A DNA stretch of 64,000 nt from Fistularia commersonii (lineage: Eukaryota; Chordata; Actinopteri; Syngnathiformes; Fistulariidae). How positions within the stretch are numbered: the first letter of the stretch is position 1; every line of letters starts with the position of its first letter. Shown here piece after piece: positions 58,268 to 64,000 of this stretch. Both the position numbers and the translations under genes were made by a program. A model generated the notes under the pieces. That model was given only the letters and a program-made list of their open reading frames with translations. It had not been told where the DNA came from and did no database searches. The stretch spans positions 4,549,001 through 4,613,000 of the forward strand of contig JBBMNZ010000030.1 in NCBI GenBank assembly GCA_037954325.1. Direction: 5' to 3'.

Positions 58268-59221
58268 GTAACCATTTTAACCCCTATTTAATACACGGAT
58301 GTTAAGTCGGATGGATGAACGGATGGATGGGCCGGCGTGTTGGAATGAAAAGCGAAACACGGAAACATGTAGACTCAACTGTCTCAGGAGCGTTTCCGGT
58401 TTTAACACTCCGCAGATCCACTTCCATAACCTTTCGCGCACTGAAAGAGGAATGTGGGATGGGTGGATGAACAGATAGGAGGACAGGTCTGAAAAGAGAA
58501 CGCGTCAAGTTTCTATCTGTTAGAGGGGTTCTAGAGCATAACCTCCTCACAACACACACACACACACACACGCACACACTCGAACACACTCACGTACACA
58601 AACTCATAACTTCATAACCTCCGCTGTTGCAAGGATATACTTGAAGCAGAGATTTGTTTTCCACTTACCCTCAGTTCCTCCCCTGAAAACCTCATAAATT
58701 AACTTTGAATCCATGTCAAAACCCTCAAGCAACCCCTTAAATAATGTATCAGGCGAAATGGAAGAAGAAGGAATGAACTAGTTCTTATGTTTATTAAAAA
58801 AAAATCATAAAAATCTTAAAGGATTCCTTAAACAGTGATGAAGACAGAGCAGACATTCACCTCTCCGCTCTCCTTAGACACATATTCATTTCAGGCCACC
58901 AGTGGAGCTGACCTACTTTCAGGTTCTACAATATAAATGTCCTTCATCCATTCTGTCATGTGGAAAGTCACTGGTAAGGAACATGAACTTTTTTTTTTTT
59001 TTATCCTAAAGAAAGGATGGATGGATCAATGGATGGAGAATAATAATAAGTACTTATCATTAATAAGTGCTTTCAATGATGACGATGATAATAATTGATA
59101 ATACAATATATTTCTTGGTTACTGACTAATGTCCTAACAAATGTTCAAAAGATTTAAAACTTTGATGAATTGATGTATGGATAGATGTATGGATGGAAGG
59201 ATAATAATAACAATAGCAACA

Positions 59222-59226
<5 letters not shown>

Positions 59227-59263
<37 letters not shown>
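59227..59263. repeat. (AAT)n microsatellite
   Basis: About twelve AAT units. Confidence 0.95.
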
Positions 59264-59264
<1 letters not shown>

Positions 59265-59376
59265 AAATAATGATAACTCTCAATATTATAATTGTGATTA
59301 TTGATGTTATTATTCTTATCATTAATATTATGAAATATTACTTTATTATATTATTATTTACTGTATGTTATATTAT

Positions 59377-60347
59377 CTTCTTCTTCTTTCGGCTTTGCCC
59401 TTCAGGGGTCGCCACAGCGAATCAGCTTTCTCCATTTAACCGTATTCTCCGTATCCTCCTCTCTCACACCAACTACCTTCATATCCTCTCTCACTACGTC
59501 CATAAATCTTCTCTTTGGTCTTCCTCAAGACCTCTTGCCTGGAAGCTCCAATTCCAGCATCTGTCTACCAATATATTCTCTATCCCTCCTCTGTACATGA
59601 CCGAACCATCTCAGTCTGGCTTCTCTGACCTTCTCTCCAAAACTTCTAACATGTGCTGTTCCTCTGATAGACTCATTCCTGATCCTATCCATCCTGGTCA
59701 CTCCCAAAGAGAACCTCAACATCTTCATCTCTGCAACCTGTAGTTCTGCCTCCTGTCTTTTCGTCATAGTAACTGTTTCTAGTCCATACATCATCGCTGG
59801 TCTTGTATACCTTTCCTTTCATTCTGTCCGATAGTCTTCTATCACATAGTACCCCTGACACTTTTTTCCACCCATTCCAACCTGCTTGAATCCGTCTCTT
59901 CACCTCTTTTCCACACTCTCCATTGCTCTGGATTGTTGACCCCAAGTACCCGAAATCCTCCAGCTTCTTGATCTCCACTTCCTGTAGCCTCACCGTTCCA
60001 CCCGAGTTCCTCTCATTCACATACATATATTATGTCTTGCTGCGACTAACTTTCATTCCTCTCCTTTCCAGAGCATACCTCCACCTCTCTAGATTTTCCT
60101 CTACCTGTTTTCTGCTCTCACTACAGATCACAATATCATCTTCAAACATTATGGACCTTTGTAACCTCATCTGTCAGCCTGTCCATCATCATTGCGAACA
60201 AGAGGGGGCTCAGAGCTCCTACCTCCACCTTGAACTTCTTTGTTACCCCTACAACACACCTCATCATTGTGTCACAGCGAGCATACATGTCTTGCACCGG
60301 TTTGCTATACTTCTCTGCCACTCCAGACTTCCTCATGCAATACATTA
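59377..60347 (-). mobile_element. RTE-like non-LTR retrotransposon, longest fragment
   Basis: On the minus strand this decodes to part of a reverse transcriptase: KKFKVEVGALSPLLFAMMMD, then a catalytic-box relic FEDDIVIC (the usual FADD with Ala to Glu), then VRLQEVEIKKLEDFGYLGST and FGEKVREARLRWFGHVQRR, and the tail near 59,377-59,430. Frameshifts, internal deletion (the HQGS part after VEVG is missing) and 5' truncation show it is inactive. Confidence 0.85.
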
Positions 60348-60375
60348 TATTATATATTTTATAATATACAATCAT
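59525..60375 (-). pseudogene. reverse transcriptase relic of the RTE-like element
   Basis: Three overlapping minus-strand open stretches (about 60,142-60,375, 59,685-60,026 and 59,525-59,794) are pieces of one former LINE reading frame broken by frameshifts. Order and content follow the RT domain, the linker and the C-terminal region. The first stretch runs about 30 bp beyond the element into flanking DNA. Confidence 0.75.
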
Positions 60376-63239
60376 AATAATAATAATGATAATGTATATG
60401 TTTTTATTTGCAGGGACATGTCTGAAACGAAGGTCACCGTATAAAAAGTTACCATGAGAAAAGATTTACAAAAGTTAGAACCCAGAGAATGACGGATGGA
60501 TGATGATAATAATCATCATCACAATAATACATTATATTTTCTCGCGCCTGACTGAAGCGAAGGTTACCTTACAAATGTTAAAAAGATTAAAAAGATTTTT
60601 TTTACAGCATTTAGAATCTATATTACAGAGACGGATTAATGGATTGATGGATCGGTGAATGAATGAATGGATGCATGAATAATAATAACAATAAAGATGA
60701 AAGATTTACAAAAGTCAGAAGCCATGTTACAGAGATGGACTGAGGATGATGATAATAATGATAACAGACCATTTTATTTGTGGCCGTCTTTCTAAACCCA
60801 AGGTTACCTAATTAGGAGTTTTAAAGATTAAAAAAGATTAAAACATTTAAAGCAGTTGCAATCCAGATTACAGACATTGATTGACGGATGGATGGAGGGA
60901 ATTAGCTGCTCCTGCCACTGTTGTCACAACCCAAAAATAACAATCCCCCAGGCATGTGTCAAGGTTCTAGTCCAAAATTATCATTTTGCACCAACTCATT
61001 AACAACAATCGCATCAGATCGAATTCATCCGGCCGCACTTTTCATCCCGATGTTTTTTTTTTGTGCTTGTTTGTTTATTTCTGCTCACACTACGAAAAAT
61101 AATCAAGGGATGAAATAAGCCTCCTTAACTTCCCCTCCGTGTGTCGAGGCTCTCGGTCCTGCCGGAGGGGAGGATTACGACTCTCCTGACTGAGAGGCAC
61201 CCAGCTGCCCGGGATGCTTATATAACAAACCCACTGAAAAATGCAATCCGGATGAGTTGACAAAGAATTCATTGTTATTTACTGCTGTTGCCCCTGGGAG
61301 ATGCCGGGTGAGCGAGGGTAATAGTTTAAGAAGCAGTGATTCACGTTTTACCTGGCGGCGCTCTACCTGAGCCGCGCAAACGGCCCGTGCTAGCGGCGCT
61401 GTCTGCGCTAAGCCGTGTCGGTTGTTGCTATCTTCCTTATTTATGAGATACTAATATACTTGCTTAAGAAATAAATAAACAGTAGCATTTAATCTGTCTG
61501 GACCCCAAAGCATCAAATCTAGCCCATGTCATGTTTACTTTTTGTGAATCAATAATAAGGAGTGGGACGGCGCTCCAATTAAGGTGTTTATCCATGCGTG
61601 CAAACTGGCTTAAGTGTTAAAACTAAGCCCGGGAGCGCGGCCAGCCCCGTTGCAACCAACGGAAGGGAGGTGTGTTCCAAAGAGGCGCTTAAAGAAGTAC
61701 GTTGAGTAAAACCAGACAAACCACGGTGCTTGGGACGATCTAAAACATTTCTGCTGGATATTTTTTATCGTTCGATCATGTTTTTGTTGTAGCAACTCAA
61801 CGCGCACATGTTCGGCAATTCAGTCCGTGACCAAAATCTTTTTCGGAGAGCGAGTGTCGAAAGGTAACGAACGCGATGAGCTCCAAACTCCAAAAAGTTG
61901 AATAAAATAAATAAAATATGTATAATATTGGCTTTTTGAAATCCTATCGTATCTGCCGAATGGCACATTCAATAGGGTGAATTTGCTGCGGGTATAAAGC
62001 CATCAGTCTTGTAAAAACACTTGAGCGCGTAAAAAAATATTTTCTCGTCGACCAGAAAATTGATATGTTCCGCGCCGTAATTCGTCCCGCGCTCAAAATG
62101 GGTTTCATTTTGAGATACCAATGAACCCAGAATTCATCCGCGAGTGTCCACTTCTCCTCCCCGGAGACCCGGGAGGGAATAATACCACATTTACAACATT
62201 TATTACCATTGCAAATAGAATCTTCGGATTTACCCGGTCATATCTTTTAATGTTGCATATATATATTTTGGGATTTTCTACCTTTGAGGAAACCCATGGT
62301 CGCCGGGCTGGAGCATATTATCTTGACGCAATATTATATCCAACACTTATTGGGGTCGATGCTGATATAAAAAAAAAAGACCCAACTTTATCAGATGGCC
62401 AGTCCACCTCCGTCGGTTCCTTTGGACGTGGAGGAGCTTTATTTCGGCTTTATATCCGAGCTGTTTATCCTTTACACCTCCGACCATTTATCAGAAATCA
62501 TCTGCTTCTCCTGTTCATAGAGGTGGAGCGCCAACACCTCTGAAAAGAAGGTCTGGGAGCTTGACTGCTGATTTTTGAAGCAAAAACATTGACGTATCAA
62601 GTAATAGCCGGGCATAGAAATGACAGGGTGTGGATGGAAGTATCAGGCGTTCAATATTTATGTTATAATGAAAGCTGATTGACATTAAAGGGACAACTTT
62701 ATGAAATATTCACGAAAGAGCTTTTTCTAATATTTGCTGCCAATTTGCTGAAAGCGCCAGCAACTGTTCATTTGAAAACATTGGCTAAACACACAGAAGT
62801 ACTATAACCACGCCGGCTTTTTTTTTTTTTTTTTTTTTTTTTTGAACGGCAAAATAGTTTTATATAAATCCCCTCCTCCGTGAATAAAAAGTTGGCGGTT
62901 CTTAATAATGGCTGCTCCGGTGGGATTTCGGGGTTTGACGGACACGTCGTTTGACGTTAAGCTCGTCAATCAATACAATCCCCCCCCCCCAATTAAATTC
63001 CCACCTCCTGGTTCAACTTCTAATCTTTTAATCTTAATTACTTCTTGCCTGTTTGTTTGTTTGCTTTGTTCGCGATTAAACACGTGGCAGATGTGTTTAT
63101 TCCGCCGGTGTGGAGTGATGTCGTGGGAAGGTCCTACGAGATAATGAGAAATATGAGTTAATATGAAGGTTTGAAAGGGATACAAAAAAGCAATAATAAT
63201 ATGGAAAATTAACATATACATGTCTTTATATTTCTCCTT

Positions 63240-63505
63240 TTTTTTTTTTCATTTTATAATTACCGTAATTTCCGGAAGATAAGCCGCGACTTTTTTCACG
63301 TAAACAACGATGCAGCTAATATACAGACTTTTTTGAGTGGGTGCGGGACGCTGACGAGCTTCACACCGCTAAAACATTTATCCTCGTCACATCGGACCGA
63401 TGAAATGACCGAGAAATTCTGAGTTCGTTCAACTCCGACACCGAAGAAGATGACTTTGACGGTTTTAGTGTGCAGGAGGAAGCCCGAGATAGCGATCTGC
63501 TAGCC
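63240..63505. mobile_element. DNA-element fragment (GATAAGCCGC family)
   Basis: TTACCGTAATTTCCGGAAGA TAAGCCGCGACTT is the end of a widespread fish repeat. A short open stretch at about 63,413-63,500 reads EILSSFNSDTEEDDFDGF, an acidic segment that may be a transposase relic. Confidence 0.45.
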
Positions 63506-64000
63506 CAGAGGTCGGCAACCCATAACACCCAAAGAGCCATTTGGACCCGGTTTCCACGGAAAAGAAATCACTGGGAGCCGCAATTACTTTTTGACGTCTT
63601 AAATAAAGGTACCACTGTATATATAGCTTTTTATTACCTATACACTTTGTACAAACAAGTGTGTAGTGTGTTGCTTCTGAAATTCGTATTACAGAGAAAA
63701 TTAAATTTTATTTATGTAATGAACTCATTTTGAGCTTTGGGCTTTCAGAGCGTGTAGCGGAGCCTTGACCTGAATTTCAAAAATAAATAGGGAAAAAATC
63801 ACTGTGTCAGTAAACAATAAAAATAAATATTTGCAAAATATCTTCATAAATATTTATTTTACCTGGTTCATGGGACTTCTGCTCCTGAACTTCTGCGCAC
63901 AGCATCTGCAAATCGGGACTTTACCGGCTGGTGGGTATACCGGCTTCCGCTGGTGTGACGTTATTTTGAGCGGCGAAAAATAATAAATATAATTTTATTT
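63506..64000. mobile_element. hAT-like element, left end (open at the window edge)
   Basis: Begins CAGAGGTCGGCAACCCATAA then AGAGCCATTTGGACCC and TGGGAGCCGCAA, typical of a fish hAT family. The right end is not visible in the window. Confidence 0.5.

Larger units (their letters stand above)
55166..56113 (+). other. csmd3: csmd3 intron Sushi 19 / Sushi 20 (948 nt)
   Basis: A hAT-like element fills the first part; 55.6-56.0 kb shows no recognised element; a GT repeat and a TCTC tract precede the acceptor. Confidence 0.8.
58985..60900. repeat. diverged tandem repeat interrupted by a retrotransposon
   Basis: Units with CTGAA.CGAAGGT.ACC, AAGATTTACAAAAGT.AGAA, ACAGAGA.GGA and a GATGGATG/AATAATAAT end recur at about 60,420, 60,550, 60,690 and 60,790, with weaker ones near 59,000-59,200. 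The RTE-like fragment lies between. Confidence 0.55.
58268..64000 (+). other. csmd3: csmd3 intron after Sushi 21 (at least 5.7 kb, open at the window edge)
   Basis: Holds a CA run (58,553), an AAT run (59,227), an RTE-like fragment inside a diverged tandem repeat (about 59.0-60.9 kb), unique-looking sequence at 60.9-62.8 kb, a T run at 62,819, and two DNA-element fragments at the right end. No further exon was found. Confidence 0.75.

Noticed and set aside
56189..56899. A 236-codon open frame on +
   Set aside because: It overlaps the Sushi 20 exon in a different frame and runs into the intron; no domain or family resemblance, whereas the other frame gives a perfect Sushi domain.
57298..57790. 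Two adjacent open frames followed by an AATAAA-like motif
   Set aside because: The products are unrecognisable and are separated by a stop; the motif alone is too common. A retrocopy is possible but unsupported.
60410..60445. Possible Sushi 22 exon after TTTGCAG
   Set aside because: The sequence reads GTCLKRRSPYKK and stops; it lacks the CGDPG opening and the rest of the Sushi cysteines.
62121..62543. A 140-codon open frame on +
   Set aside because: No recognisable domain, no splice or promoter signals supporting it, and its composition looks like random intron sequence.
63413..63500. Acidic peptide segment DTEEDDFDGF as a possible gene
   Set aside because: Short, frame-broken upstream, and adjacent to DNA-element ends; more likely a transposase relic.
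1..64000. tRNA, rRNA or microRNA genes
   Set aside because: The only tRNA-like boxes belong to SINEs; no cloverleaf or known small RNA sequence was recognised.

Overview
The window is vertebrate nuclear DNA, almost certainly from a teleost fish. It has spliced exons with GT-AG introns, introns from 70 nt to over 5 kb, abundant (CA)n and (ATT)n microsatellites, and several fish-type mobile elements: Tc1/mariner-like miniature elements, hAT-like non-autonomous elements, tRNA-derived SINEs, and 5'-truncated non-LTR retrotransposons ending in the AAAGCCGAAAG-type tail. It holds the middle of one gene on the + strand and no other convincing gene. No promoter, first exon, last exon or polyadenylation site of that gene lies inside the window.

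The gene is an ortholog of CSMD3 (CUB and Sushi multiple domains 3), a giant single-pass membrane protein. Thirty-seven exons can be joined in one continuous frame (5,366 nt, about 1,788 codons), each with AG/GT borders. The domain order is: end of a CUB, Sushi, then seven more CUB-Sushi pairs, then seven tandem Sushi domains without CUBs. In the family layout (14 CUB-Sushi pairs, then 14 tandem Sushi domains) this corresponds to CUB 7 through Sushi 21, about half of a protein of roughly 3,700 residues. The paralog call rests on CSMD3-type residues in many exons, for example LEHGRWRIVNGSHYEYRT in Sushi 16 and SKIEHGNFTFGTVVFYDCNP in Sushi 20, which differ from what I recall of CSMD1 and CSMD2. 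I cannot tell csmd3a from csmd3b.

Layout: 1-3,193 CUB 7 and Sushi 7; 5,394-9,338 CUB 8 and Sushi 8; 9,602-11,694 CUB 9 and Sushi 9; 12,355-18,934 CUB 10 and Sushi 10; 19,225-23,572 CUB 11 and Sushi 11; 24,065-29,560 CUB 12 and Sushi 12; 29,955-40,791 CUB 13 and Sushi 13; 41,842-45,816 CUB 14 and Sushi 14; 46,143-58,267 Sushi 15-21, one exon each; 58,268-64,000 is the start of an intron that runs past the window. Every intron between domains is phase 1, so most domain units are frame-neutral cassettes.

The introns hold most of the unusual structure: four copies of one Tc1/mariner-like miniature element (one deleted to about 75 bp, one carrying an internal insertion), a retrotransposon fragment split by a hAT-like element with a visible target duplication, three copies of a second hAT-like family (one ending about 31 bp before an exon), tandem duplications inside ATT-rich tracts, and foldback repeats whose arms contain hammerhead-like CTGANGA...GAAAC cores typical of Penelope-like elements. 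Several microsatellites sit next to splice sites: GATG repeats and CA repeats about 10 nt or less after donors, and GT repeats about 30 nt before acceptors. One exon begins with a perfect donor-like sequence. I found no operon, CRISPR, prophage or other self-contained new system; the best leads are splice-site architecture and repeat biology inside this gene.
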